DNA from: Pyrrhoderma lamaoense
Taxonomy: Eukaryota > Basidiomycota > Agaricomycetes > Hymenochaetales > Hymenochaetaceae
Direction of reading: 5' to 3'
Length of the DNA: 64,000 nt
Assembly: GCA_002794735.1 (NCBI GenBank)
Contig: NBAZ01000003.1
Location: forward strand, 124,001-188,000
The notes below the pieces were generated by a model. That model was not told the origin of the DNA. It did no database searches and saw nothing but the letters and a program-made list of their open reading frames with translations. Shown one piece after another: positions 38,792 through 50,680 of this stretch. The position numbers and the translations under genes were made by a program. How positions within the stretch are numbered: position 1 is the stretch's first letter; each line of letters starts with the position of its first letter.

Positions 38792-39919
38792 ATGGTCACT
38801 CTTCTAGAACGCATAAGCACAGATACTATTGGAAAAGGTACTGGCTCTGGTCCTGTGCGTAATCGCGGGGGAAAACGATCATTTTCATCGCCATACGTTC
38901 GTGCATTTTCTTCCATTGTCTCGCTCAGTGGTACTCAAGAACACAATATCCTTGTTTAATCTATCGTTGTGCATAATATACTATTGCATTTTTGCATCCG
39001 AACAACTTGTTTAACTCATTTCTCAAAAAATGATGACCACAAATACACTACCAATAGGAACGACCAGGCCAATCAAAAGCAGATTCTGACGTCGTTTGGA
39101 AACATGACAAGTATAGTGGTCCCGGAAAGACCCTTGGATCAAGACTTTCAGATAATGATATATCCGGAGCATCCTCAGATTATAATTCCAGCTCGCACAG
39201 GTCGATATGAGCAGAGCAGTGAAAGCCATCAAACAAGCAGCGGGTATTGATACGAAAGGCATATCCATCAAGGGCGCTAGCACCGGATCTTTAGGAAGTA
39301 ACGTTGTGCACGTAGACAATCTGGCAGAGGGGACTACACCAGCAGACGTTGAGGTTAGTTCATGATCTTGATATAACTATGGTTTGCTGACAAGACACGA
39401 CATTATTTCTAGGCTATTTTCAAGCGCTGCGGTCCAATAGTCATGTCTGAATTTCATGCATCTGATGCAAATAAAGTTGCAGTCCGCCTCACATTCAAGA
39501 ATGCTGCGGATGCAAGCAAAGCCGTTACTGATTTTAACGGGAGACCCGCAGATGGAGAGACTCTTTCCGTTTCGATTGTGGGCAGCACAAGTACGGTGCT
39601 TGGTGGACGCTTAGGCTTGATTGGTTCAGGAAATGCAGTTGACATATTAATGGATGATGATGCAGATAATGTTGGGATGTCGTAAGTGTTTTGTACCTTC
39701 TCTGCCTGGCATCTGGAGCTGACATCTCTCTGACACCAGTAAAATGCGTTCGGACGACCTTCTTTCAGATCCACGAGCGCAAGTTCTCACTATTCCACCT
39801 GGTGTAGACCCTAGGGATATAATTATGGTAGATCCGACTCATGGCGCGGGCGAGGTAGAGGTAGAGGTCGGGGGAGAGGTGGAAAATTTCGGGGTGGACC
39901 ACGTATGGACATCGATTGA
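38792..39919 (+). CDS. ALY/Yra1-like mRNA export adaptor (RRM protein), frame broken twice
   Basis: TREX adaptor linking spliced mRNA to the UAP56 helicase and the export receptor. Exons 38792-38896, 39058-39353, 39413-39681 and from about 39740. The N-terminus MVTLLERISTDTIGKG resembles the UAP56-binding motif, followed by an Arg/Gly-rich stretch. WKHDKYSG then leads to the RRM: NVVHVDNLAEGTTPADVE, AIFKRCGPI and RLTFKNAADASKAV. Two single-base losses break the frame: GG at 39200-39201, joining SSSHR to VDMSRAVKAIK, and GGG at 39848-39850. Past the second, the alternative frame reads an RGG box (GRGRGRGRGRGG) and ends PRMDID at 39919. As written the sequence would instead read acidic GEVEVEVGG and stop at 39929. 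The RGG reading is far more likely. Confidence 0.85.
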
Positions 39920-40809
39920 AAGGAAATAGATTACATATGCACGTTACATGCACTTGATATCATATCTATTCTGAGCCTCTCAGCTAGCTCTTTACTCTTT
40001 TCGTTCAGGTACTGGTCTCTGTCTGACATCTCTACTTTTCCTTTACATCCCGCTTTACGATCTCTTTTAGCTCTTTTCGATTTGTGTCTTAAGTCTTCAA
40101 AATGTTTTATAATATGTACGTCGATAAAGTCCTAATCAATGAATTGTTTTACCACGTAATTCTGTTTAAGGCTCTAACCTCTATACGGAACTGAGTACTG
40201 TCCTTAGTTGTACACTAATACGTACAAAAGGATTACATCGCACTCTAAGATTCACATGACACAACAATTTATTATAAGAGATATTTTCCAGTGAGCCTAT
40301 ATCTATCCGTGTTGGTTTCATAACCTATCTATACTTTCATAGACCTTTGTCAATTAGTCTCCCGCATCATTATGAATCGCTCTCGAATACATAAAGTAAA
40401 ACTGATATGATACTGTACTAATAATCTAGTCGTTCGTTCAGGGCGGATATCACTTTACATTCCCTTTATATATGTATTACGTGGTTCTTTAAAGGTAGCT
40501 TGTAGATATTCTCTTCACGTACAGAGTGATTTCCGACGCAAAATTATCAAGGATATAAGAAATACACATTCAGGAATGAACTGCTAAGCCATCGGTACAG
40601 TACTAAAAATACGTTTGCCAGTAATCGAACAGTCTAACTAGATAGGGGTAGAATGGACAGAATCCTCGAAAATGCATAAAAACAAGAACAAAGTACTGAT
40701 ATGAATTACAAGGGTGTGCTTTATATTGTATGGGGTCGTTCGTAGTCATAAGATATCTGTTAGTCAAGGAACACGAGGTATACCGAAAGAAAGACTGCAA
40801 ATATGGTGA
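39920..40809. other. Shared 3' region of convergent genes
   Basis: AT-rich 3' flank between the ALY-like gene and the BRCT gene on the opposite strand. No gene or RNA recognised. Confidence 0.45.
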
Positions 40810-43800
40810 TTATTTATTTGATGCCCGGCTAGCCATGACACTACGTCGTCTGGCTTGCTCTAAAGGATTAAGGCTCGATTTGAGGCTACTTCTGGTTTTC
40901 TCACTTTCTTCGTTCGGCACTGAGACATGTATTAGACAAAATACATCATTGACGATGACGATAGACGAAAACTCACAATCGGAATCAACTACCGCCTTTG
41001 GAAGGGCATTTACCGGCGCAGAAGGGGCACCATTCAAGAAAGTATCCATAGGACCGATAGTAGGCTTGGGTAATAGGGAGCGGCGACGCTGTGAAAGCGT
41101 TAACGCACAGTTATAGTGATTACGAAAGAGTGCTATACCTTTAGTGTCGTCCAGCAACATTTACACCTTCTATATCTACACGGAATTTAGATTCATCTAT
41201 CCATTCCCTCTTTTCCACACACTCAACAACCCACGCGATATTAACAACAATTGGCGAGGCTCGTCAAGAAGCCTATTAATAAGTTACAGACATGACATAT
41301 CCGTTATTCATGCAGATAACATACCGATATCGGGTAAGTGTACTTGACAATCCATTCTTGTAGACTATATGAGTGCATGTTTGGCCGACACGAGATAAAA
41401 CCTATCATTGTTATGATAAGCTTCAGCTATATTTGCTTAGATATATTACATACCTTTGCACCCAGACCCCGTAGCATGTCAACAAATAGAGCACCAGCAT
41501 CCTCACCCTCTTCTGTTCGTACATCAACAAAGATGATGCAATGATTAAGTACGTCCAGGGATCCGGGCATCTTTGTTCGGCCCATAGCGCTTCTTCTCCC
41601 ACTCCTCCCGCTTTCGCTTTCAGATTCTGTTCCACTGGCTGGAACTGCTTATTGCTATCTATTTCTGGATTCGTAGAACCACTTCGAGTCCTTCCAAGGA
41701 GGGAAGCGGCACGGATGGGCGTGAAGATGACACAGTACTTGTTATTTGTTTACTTTTTTGTGATGCAGGTAATCCTGAAAAGCTAGGTGATGTTTGTGTA
41801 GGCATATGGGCTTCAGCCATAGATGGGGTAACAAGGATTCCGAAAGAGCAGAGAAAGCCATTGACGCTCTCCGTGAAGCATTCAGTTTGCTTATTTTCTT
41901 AAGTTCTCTTCCATCGGCGGATCTCCCCTCCTCGGAAGTAGAAGAATTCGCGCTTACAGGAGTACCACCGTCTTCAGTAGATGAGTGGGCGAAGCTATCG
42001 TTAGAGGTGATACTTGTGTTAGCATTCACAGTTCTTGGGCTCCCTTTATCCGTCCCCGAACGGAGTGAACTCGAAGAAACATCTCCTTCATCGGCTTCAA
42101 TTTGATCTTCCTCATATGAGGGAACTTTAAAAGTTGCGGCTCCTTTAACTGGGCTACCTCAACAGTATCAAGAGTAGTTTTCTGACTGGCACGCATTCGA
42201 GGGATGGGTTTTCCGAAAATATTTCTTTTGAGTCCACCATACCCAAAATTAGAGGATCGAGATGTTGTTCCTACTCTGTTCCCAAATTTAGGAATACCTA
42301 TCCCACTAAATAAAGGTTTAACCTTCATCTCCGACAAAGACGAAATTGAGGAATCACTCTCGTCTGCTTTTCCTTTTCCTTTGAAAGGATCGGGTGCGGG
42401 GGAAGGAGGGCTAGAATCAAGTCCCCTGGAAAAGAATTGAGCTGACCCTGCTCTACTGTGAGAACCATGTATGCCGTCTTTCTGAAGAGACGACTTCCCA
42501 CTTAATGGTTCGCTCATTTCACGAGTAAATCCTAGGCTAGTTGCAGGCCTCACTCGCTCACTTTTTGTAGAAGCCGTCAGGTGGATTTAGAAGGTGGGGG
42601 CATCCTAAGTTTATCTAAGGCACTTTCTAGGTTACTAAGTGTTTGTTGTGCTTGTGCTTTGGCAGCAGGATCTTGAATACTTGGTGGATACACAGAGAAC
42701 GTAAATGGACGCGACTCAAGGCGTGGACGGAGAAGCGAGGTGCCCGAAGAAGCCTTGACAGGAGAAAGAGAAGAAGGGACTGTAAGAACGAAGGGTTTGC
42801 GTGATGATCGCGATCTTTCTCCAAGCTTCTCATCATTACGAAGATTACTTCCCTTGGTAAAAGGACCTGATCTATGTTGTTTTGGTAATGGTATTCCTGT
42901 TTTGCTTATTGTTTTATCGATGTCAGATCCGCTTTGTTGGTCCAATTCATCGTGCCTGTCTTCCTTCTTGTCTTTTTTGGTTGCAGGTACGGGTGCCAGA
43001 GAAACACGGGGCTTTAATGGAGATGTGCGTATCTTACGTTGGATTTCCTTCTGTCGAAGCAGAGCGGCCCTGGTCATAGGTCTGCGTGGTGTTGAACTTG
43101 TGCTCGTACGCCCTTTAGAATTCAACATTTTACGATTAACCTTCACTTCCGACTTCGCGCCATTCTGCTTCGAGTGCGGGAACGAAGAGGCAACGCCATG
43201 GGAAGAATTAGAGACGTTTATCGTACCACTTGCCCCTGTACTTGTCTGTGAAACATCTGTTCCTGAAGACGAACCCTGATCCTCATGGTTGGATACCACA
43301 TTATTTTCTGGCTTAATTTCCTCTTCTTCAGTTCAAGGCGCTATTCACTTCTTTGGCAATGGAGTTGTTTCCTCCCTCATCTCTTAGAATGGACTTGCCC
43401 AAAGGCTCCTTGTCCCTCCGTTGTCTATCCAGTGCCGTTATTTCAGCTTCCTCGTCTTCATAGTCATAATCATCTCCTCCATCCCCTTCTGAAGCTCCGG
43501 TAAGGGTGTCAAAGGTGACAGGGAGCTCAAATTGAATAAATGCGCATTGTTAGAGACTGGTTTCATTATCTGATGGCGAGGGGTCTGTGGTACGTCCAAC
43601 GCTGAAGAACACGGACTAATTCCTATCTTACTAGGTAATATGTCCGTGTCCTCGTTCTGGGTACCTGCTTCATGTACCACAATACTCATAATTGAGTTAT
43701 TGCAAGTGTTTGATATGAAATTAGCTTCCTGTTTTGAAGTTTCGTTGACATCATTAGCATTTGTGGAATCGTGGGGTTCCAAGCTTCCGAAACCTGATCA

Positions 43801-45005
43801 TGAGATAGCATATCCTCAAGCGAGTTTAAAGAGATAGCACGTTTGATCGGAGTAGATGGCCTAGATATGACAGAACTAGAGCTCGAAGGAGGAAACGGGG
43901 TCATATCTTGACTCTGGGAAGCTCCCTGCGCATCAACATATTGCTCTAAGCTCTGAGAAGTTGGTACTTCGTCTGCTTCCTGGTAAGATAACGGGTAAAA
44001 TGCTAAAGACCAGAATTAGATTGTGATTGAACTTACAGGAAGTGAGATATTCTCCTTATTCGAGTCAAGTGAAGCGTTCAATCCCTTGTCTATGTCCATG
44101 GGTCTCGTGTCAGAGCTCAGGTATGGACCGAGCTCGTGAAGTTTGCCCCCCGAGTTGTCCATTTCACGAGTTTGACCATGGCCAGCTTGCAAAACCAACT
44201 TCCGCGGAGAAGGTGTCATAGAGCGTAAGTCTAGTTCAGGCATCTCGCGAAGTTGTTTTAAAGTCGGAGTAGGCGGTATTGGTAGCGTTTCACGGTCTTT
44301 AACAGGGGATGAGATAGTAATCTTCCCTTGAAGAGACGACGCTGACTCGCTGAATGTTCTCCTTTGAGTAGATAATATCTCCACTTTTGGTTTAGTAAAG
44401 AATGAATCAAGAGTTCCCTGACTACCTAGATGAGTTTTCTGGCGCTTTGGGTTGCTTATCAAGCTATTCCCATTGTTGCAACCTTAGATGAGGAAGGCAG
44501 GAAGATAGTTGACCTTTTGATACTATGCCCAAACTCGTCATCTACTGAAGGTGATCTATCACGCTTCACTGCACCTTGCCCTAGCTTGCACTGTATCGAA
44601 TGGGAGTTTTGTTGAGCTGCAGTCTCCCTCTACCTGTCCTAGTGTGTTGTTCTTTGTTTCGTCATGAAGTGTCATATTATCTTAATTACATTGAGATCCG
44701 GTACTGTCAAAGAGGATTCAGTATGACGCCTTCTCCTCTATCTTCTACGATAGAAGTCTCGCTACTCTGCTTTCATTGTGACTATTTGATAGATGAATTT
44801 TGTGAGAAGTGGCCTTTCGAATTGCATCACGCGCATTCTTGAGTGGTGAACGCGCTAAATCAGGGTCGAATTCTGGTAAGGCAAGTTTACTTCGTGTGCG
44901 TTTGTACTGCCCTTCTACAGCTACTGGAGGATTACGAGACATCATTTCCACCAACGACGACGATGCATCCTTGAGTCTTGTAGCATCTGAAGAGGACGAG
45001 GGCAT
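40810..45005 (-). CDS. PIP-box and BRCT-domain nuclear protein
   Basis: Long minus-strand gene, probably nuclear and linked to replication or DNA damage. Near the N-terminus a canonical PCNA-interacting box QGTLDSFF (44397-44420) follows a basic KRQK patch. Upstream, the block from ATG 45005 (KRTRSKLALPEFD, then SPLKNARDAIRKA) is probably its first exon. The middle (44.0-41.7 kb) is Ser/Pro-rich and disordered with many SP/TP sites. A BRCT fold lies at about 41.56-41.23 kb: IIFVDVRTEEGEDAG, FVDMLRGLGAK, an intron, LSRVGQTCTHIVYKNG, then a strand with WVVECVEKREW. The tail RRRSLLPKP...LNGAPSAP precedes the stop at 40810-40812. Fungal relatives have a microcephalin-like BRCT. Several single-base losses (for example at 41263-41264 and in runs between 41.6 and 41.9 kb) break the frame, so exact exons are not given. 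Confidence 0.75.
44397..44420 (-). other. PIP box (PCNA-binding motif) in the BRCT protein
   Basis: Encodes QGTLDSFF, matching the Q-x-x-(L/I/M)-x-x-(F/Y)-(F/Y) consensus, followed by TKPK. Confidence 0.8.
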
Positions 45006-45514
45006 GTCCCCTGTGGCATCAGTGTTCGATTTAGTTTATGTCAACTTGTCACTCAACGCGTCCGTGGGACTTGGCCTCGCGACGCGTGATTGTGACCCCT
45101 GATCGTGTGTATCACGCTTGATTATGACTATCTTTGCATGACTTTTCTACTACCATACTCACCAGTATACTCTATAATAGTGGCAGTTTTGAGTGGATAC
45201 ACTTATCCAAACCGATCAAATATCCAGTTTTGATCTCTGAAGTGCCTTTAACACCTTCATAGGGTGAATGTTACTACTGTTCTTAACTAAATTTTCCAGC
45301 AACAAATTTTGAAGAGATAAGTATCACTAAAAACATGTTTATAATTTTATCTAATTATCAAAAAGAACAATGGTGAAGTAACTCAATACTAGGAAACTTT
45401 CTTTGGCTACGATCACTACTTAAAAACTTTGTCATATAACCGCTGAACTATTGATTGCTATATTCAAATCATGATCCCTCAATTCGCTTTGGAATGCGGG
45501 AGAATTCCAATCTC
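45006..45514. other. Intergenic region
   Basis: Promoter side of the BRCT gene and 3' side of small-protein copy 1. No gene supported. Confidence 0.4.
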
Positions 45515-46167
45515 TTAGATCGAGAAGAGTGGAATTGAATCACTGGCTGTATGTCCAAGGGCAGTGAAGTTGTAGGTAAGATAGACGGTCGAGCCGGTGA
45601 GCTTGATCCCAACACTACCACTGAGGACACCGGGGTATCCAAGAGACAGGTTAATACCATCAGTCAGGCTTCCAGAAACCTGCCCGACGTTGATGGAGCC
45701 GATAATGGGGACATTGACGTATGCCTCAAGACTGATCGTTCCAGTTGAACTGTTGTATGCGACCACAAGCTATTAAACGCACTCGTTTGGTACAAACTCT
45801 CTAATATCATGATGAACTGATACACTTACATCAAGGATATAGATACTGATTCTCCAAATCTGTGCTTTCGTGGTCCCCCAGACTCCTGGTCAGGGTTCTG
45901 GATGTAGACAGTGTAATCGGCACCAGGCGGGATAACCTTGAGAATGTTACGTGAAAACTGGTCAATTGTAGCTATTCCGCATGTTAATCAAGAATTTGAC
46001 CAATGAAAGTAGTTAAGTCTGTACCATTGACCTCTGTAAAGGTAAAGGGAAAGTTATATGCAGGTGAGGAAACTGTTGATAGTCACTCAAAACTATGGCG
46101 CACCTTGAATTGACCTTTTGGAGAGGTCAGTAGAGTAGCGGAAAGGAGCAACTTCGGTGGTAGACAT
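45515..46167 (-). CDS. Small beta-rich protein family, copy 1
   Basis: About 155 residues in four exons. ATG at 46167 gives MSTTEVAPFRYSTDLSKRSIQ (exon to 46104); a tiny exon encodes EVN; then ATIDQFSRNILKVIPPGADY through WRISIYILD; and the last exon runs from about 45770 to 45515 (LVVAYNSSTGTISLEAY, VGQVSGSLTDGINLSLGYPG, YLTYNFTALG). No signal peptide, no cysteine cluster. Alternating hydrophobic residues indicate a beta sandwich. The G-x-VSG-x-LTDG-x-x-L motif reminds me of small cytosolic fungal proteins, but I cannot name a family. A C5 run (45875-45879) has lost one base, judged from the paralogs. A TATA box (CTATAAAA on the minus strand, 46258-46265) lies about 90 bp upstream. Paralogs lie at 47355-47954 and 52866-53592. 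Confidence 0.75.
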
Positions 46168-47354
46168 CGTATATGAAGACAAGTAAAGGTTTAGAACACA
46201 GGGGGGCTGAGTAGGTTTAGTTGGGGGATGATAATGAGTCGCTCCATACCAGCCAGATTTTATAGAAAAATAGTCAACAACTGGTCCTCCATTATCCCTA
46301 TATGCGATCTTCGATGCTCCGTTGAAGCTAGCTCTGTGTTGACGAGGACGTGACGAAAAATACATCCCCCATGAACCAACACAATTCGCCTCAACGGGGA
46401 ATTAACGTATATTCTGACAATACCGCCGCAAGGAACATGTCCATCCTTCATTCCATTACAAGATTCCCATATTCTAGTTAGCTCAAAGGGCCTTTCGTAC
46501 GTACTTGCACTTTTTTATGCTTCTCCTTATCGGATATAGTCCAGCATGTGGTCGCACGAATTACTCAACAACTCTGAGGCTCTACTGAAGTAACGCCACC
46601 CGATTCCGATGTTCTTTAAAAATCATTTATATTGAAAAATGAGGGAGTGGAAAACTTTTAACAGCACTTTCATGAGTTCCACTTCATGAAATATTGCCGT
46701 TACCTTTGCAGGGTTGATCATGACACATAGGCACCGCTTGATACTAAACATTAGGTCTGCATTGTGTTATCATCAAGTGTTGAAAGTATTGCATATGAAG
46801 CGCAATCCCGCACTCTAGTAGAGCTATAGTCTGTGACCTTGACAATGGATGTCTTCGCTAGCGAGTAAATAGGTATTTAAAAATAATTATGTAAACAGTG
46901 GGCGGAATCAGGTATACAGGGGCTAAATTATCTTGTTTGTAATTCTAATCAGTGTACTTCCATATACATGCAGTCTGGATAGTAGAAGTTAGCAAATCAA
47001 ATTGCGGGATATATTAATCTTGAGTTTGTCCGCCAAGCTACTGGATAATGTACAGCCAAAGATTTCTACGACTCTTGTTTTACTAATGACAACATTGTAT
47101 CTTCGGGCAATTTTAATATGAAGAGCAAATGGCATAGTTGTATCACTTCTATCTGTGCGGGTACATTGTAGTAAACTAATTGAACAAGTTCAAAGTGGGA
47201 AAACCTTATCATATCGCCGTACTATGGAAATTCTAAAAGTAAACAAGTCACACAAACCAAGATACTACAATTTCGAATCAATTCCGTCTCGGATGTTACT
47301 TATTGTTCTTGGATAATGCACCTGAGATACTTACTATACTAATTTCAATTAATA
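46168..47354. other. Intergenic region between copies 1 and 2 of the small protein family
   Basis: Promoter of copy 1 (TATA at 46258-46265) and 3' flank of copy 2. A minus-strand frame at 46260-46451 is not supported. No other gene. Confidence 0.45.
46258..46265 (-). promoter_or_regulatory. TATA box of small protein copy 1
   Basis: CTATAAAA on the minus strand, about 90 bp upstream of the ATG at 46167. Confidence 0.45.
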
Positions 47355-47954
47355 CTAAAATTGTAAAGAGATCACATCGTAGCAAGTGACCACGAAGGCG
47401 GTGAAGTTATAGCTAAGGAAGGCTGTCCCGTTGCTGTATCTTCTGCCAACACTTTTCAGTGAGGACACCAGGGTATCCAAGAGTTAATGATACGCCATCG
47501 GTCAGACTACCAGAGACTTGTCTAATAGCTACGGCACCAAGTATAGGAAGGTTGACATATGCTTCAAGGCTGATAGTACCAGTAGAGCTGTTGTACGCGT
47601 TGGTCAGCTGAAAACGGCTGGGTAAATGCCAACTAAAAACGATCAACTAGTAAGTAAAGCTTACATCAAGGATGTAGATGCTGACTCTCCAGACTTTTCC
47701 GACGGATGAGCGATTAGCTTCCTGGTCTGGGTCCTGAATGTAGATAATATAGTCACCACCGTTTGGAGGGGTTATTTGGTAGATGTTGTGTGCGAAATGA
47801 TCTATTGTGGCATTGACCTCTGAAAGATTGAAATCAAGGATTTAGGAGCTCAGGCTACCCTCGTATGTGCTTGGATACGAGAATAAGGACCTTGGATAGA
47901 TCTAATAGATAGATCACTTGTATAGCGGAGGGGTGCAACTTTCGTGGTGGACAT
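47355..47954 (-). CDS. Small beta-rich protein family, copy 2
   Basis: Same layout as copy 1: ATG at 47954 (MSTTKVAPLRYTSDLSIRSI), then EVNATIDHFAHNIYQITPP, an acidic loop, WRVSIYILD, an intron, and LTNAYNSSTGTISLEAY with RQVSGSLTDGVSLTLGYPG. It lacks the small intron after the EVN codons that copies 1 and 3 share. After GVLT the frame breaks near 47450; the relative frame resumes SYNFTAF but ends VVTCYDVISLQF at the stop 47355-47357, unlike the LFSI/LFSLSG ends of the paralogs. The gene is either damaged or diverged at its C-terminus. Copies 1 and 2 are a same-strand tandem pair 1.2 kb apart. Confidence 0.7.
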
Positions 47955-49058
47955 GTTTTATCTAAGAGAAGAAGAGCCTTGTGAGAGCTGAGTATAGCTG
48001 AGCAGGTTATTACCGCTCAATCATCCAGACTGTGTTCTCATCATGAGAATTCAGTACGCCAGGTGGGAGTTCTCTCATAACAAGCTACACATAGACTGGA
48101 AAAAAAATAGTATCAAGCACTTATAACTGGTTTAGATCTTTCACTAGTGAATCTAGAATTTTCGCAATCAATAGAAAAAAACCCAGAAAGCATGCTTTAT
48201 CGTATTCCGCATAACAGTATAACTACACTTAAATTGAGTGAAATAGGTTAAAAGAGACTAGGGGCCATAGCATAGACTGAAGATAGCAGACTCGCAGCTA
48301 TTGGGGTGATGATAGGTTGTATGTAGATGGTGATCGCAATCGTTAGATTCATAACCTTTTCAGCTTTTATCTTTCTAAATACCAACACATAGAAATTCAT
48401 ATCGATATTATTATTATACCTTAGCTTTCGCAAAGTGGCTTGCTATCAGGAGAGAAATAGTGCGATAATTTAATTTCCGTGAGAGACAGATGAGTAGCGA
48501 GATAATACCAGCTCAGCAAAGTTTGCAAAATATTTGAGTTGGTAATCAGTGGAGTACAGAAATATTAACGGCCAGGAAGTGAGTAACTTTAGTTATACTA
48601 ATCAAGACAAACAAGCACTTACGGCCACAGTCATGGTGAGATATAAAAAATTACAATGTCTCCTTGATAAGTAGATCAAAGAAGGTTTACGTTATATCTT
48701 CATTCACTTCAAGCGGGAGGGTGCCCGCTGACTACTATACATGTCATACTCATTTTGCGACGAAAACTCATGTATTGGCTGTTCAAGTTATCGAAGCGGG
48801 AAAAGCTAGCTCACGTTCGTGAACACCCACATAATGAGTCACGGAAAGGGCTTGTCGCCGTTCCTCGAGGATATAGGAGGCTTCTGATGATGGATAACAT
48901 TCCCGATATATCCGCGTAACGCGATCCTCCTAATCTACCATCTGGAACTGCATTGTTCAAGCATGTGCTCATCTGTTTACAACGCCAGCTCATCCCTTAA
49001 TTCTCTTTGTATAACTTGACCTGCAACCAGTACATTCTACTCATCAGCGTACGATATC
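47955..49058. other. Divergent intergenic region
   Basis: Promoters of copy 2 (leftward) and the deaminase gene (rightward). No coding frame was supported. Confidence 0.45.
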
Positions 49059-50466
49059 ATGCGTCTTATTCTGCGTGAAGACCCTACAGCTGTTGGCGAG
49101 TACATCGCTAACTATATCTGCAAGCGGTACGTATTGGCACGACCTTCCGATATCGTTTTGGTGATCCTAAACACTCACTTATGCGGCCTTGGTGTACTAT
49201 GTACACAGAATTAAGGAATTCAACCCAACGGCGCAGAAGCCTTTCGTACTCGGTCTCCCAACTGGATCATCCCCTATTCCAACATATAAGGCACTGATCC
49301 GTATGGTTAAAGAAGGGAAACTCTCGTAAGCAATCTCGGATCCTTTTTCATTTTCCCTCTTGTCCTTCATATTCCCTTTTTTCTGGGCTTGGTTCTTCAA
49401 GAATTTTTGGAGAATCCAGTTGGATTGTGGGTTGCTAGGGATTATGCAATCCAATCTATAATGGCGTTGGACAATGTAAGAAGGGAAGACAAAACCCTGC
49501 CTTTGGTGAAACGCTTATGCGTGCCCATAATTGAGATTATATTAGGAACCGAACAGGTTTCAGGCACTATAGTAACACCTTGTTACTTCCCTAATTGTGC
49601 CCTTTGCTATAAACCTTTACATGTACTAGAACTCTTTCCTAATCGGTTCCTACCACAGGTTTAGACATGTCATAACGTTTAATATGGACGAATATGTGGG
49701 CCTCCCTCGAGACCATCCAGAATCTTATCACTCTTTCATGTTTCGTGAATTCTTTAGTCATAGTATGTGGGCCTCTAGCATACTAATTACTGGCCTAACT
49801 GCATTACTCATATATGATATTTACCAATCTGCTACAGTTGATATCCCCCCGAGTCAGGTGCACATTCTTGATGGTACAGCTATTGATCTGCACGCCGAAT
49901 GCGCTGCCTATGAAGCTCTTATCCGCTCTGTTGGTGGGATCGAACTTTTCCTGGGTGGTATTGGAGAGGATGGGCACATTGCCTTCAACGAGCCCGGTTC
50001 TTCACTTAAATCACGCACTCGTATAAAAACTCTCGCATACGATACCATCTTGGCTAACGCCCGTTTCTTCAATAACGATATCAATCAAGTGCCGCGGATG
50101 GCTCTTACAGTTGGTGTAGGTACAGTATTGGATTCTCGTGAGGTCGTCATCGTAGTCACTGGGGCGAGAAAAGCTCTCGCATTGAGTAAGGCAATTGAAG
50201 AGGGTGTGAACCATCTTTGGACACTCTCAGCAGTGCAACATCATCCCTGGGCACTAATCGTTGCGGATTCTGATGCTACGCTTGAATTACGTGTGAAGAC
50301 AGTGCGCTATTTCCGGTCGATTGAACGCGTACAAGAAGAGGTTGAGCAGCATCATGCTGAGCTCCGCTCAAAGGGTGTTACAGCCAACGTCGGTGGCATC
50401 TTAGGTATTGCTGGTGTTATTGGGCATGGATCCCATGCCATACATGGCGGTCTTGACGATGCGTAG
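49059..50466 (+). CDS. Glucosamine-6-phosphate deaminase
   Basis: Converts glucosamine-6-phosphate to fructose-6-phosphate and ammonia, the exit step of N-acetylglucosamine (chitin sugar) use; cytosolic. Four exons (49059-49126, 49209-49325, 49659-49762, 49838-50466) join cleanly to 305 residues. Diagnostic motifs: GLPTGSSP near residue 40, [20 protein letters not shown] with the catalytic Asp, and [20 protein letters not shown]. The C-terminal stretch ([20 protein letters not shown]) is also conserved. It exceeds bacterial NagB by about 40 residues, with a Gly/His-rich tail, as fungal enzymes often do. Intron 2 is unusually long (333 nt). No deacetylase or GlcNAc kinase gene lies nearby, so this is not a full GlcNAc catabolic cluster. 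Confidence 0.93.
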
Positions 50467-50680
50467 TCAACGAACTTAGAGTTGGGGTGTGGGTTGTACG
50501 ATACGGAATGAAAGTCTCTACAATAAACTCCGAAATTATATGAATTTTAGAAGTAAACAAAACATGAATTTTTTGCATTATATACATGTACAATGCTGTA
50601 ACATTTATTGAATTGTAGTCTCAACCTGATTTTGTGGGTATCAAGATCGGGAATATGTCCTGTTTTAATGTCCTGGTCTG
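50467..50680. other. Convergent 3' region
   Basis: 214 bp between the convergent stops of the deaminase and membrane-protein genes. Holds a near copy (ATACATGTACA) of the recurrent palindrome at 50582-50592. Confidence 0.5.

Noticed and set aside
49389..49658. Open frame of 91 codons over intron 2 of the deaminase
   Set aside because: Start is GTG-like; flanking exons join perfectly without it and the family has no insertion there.
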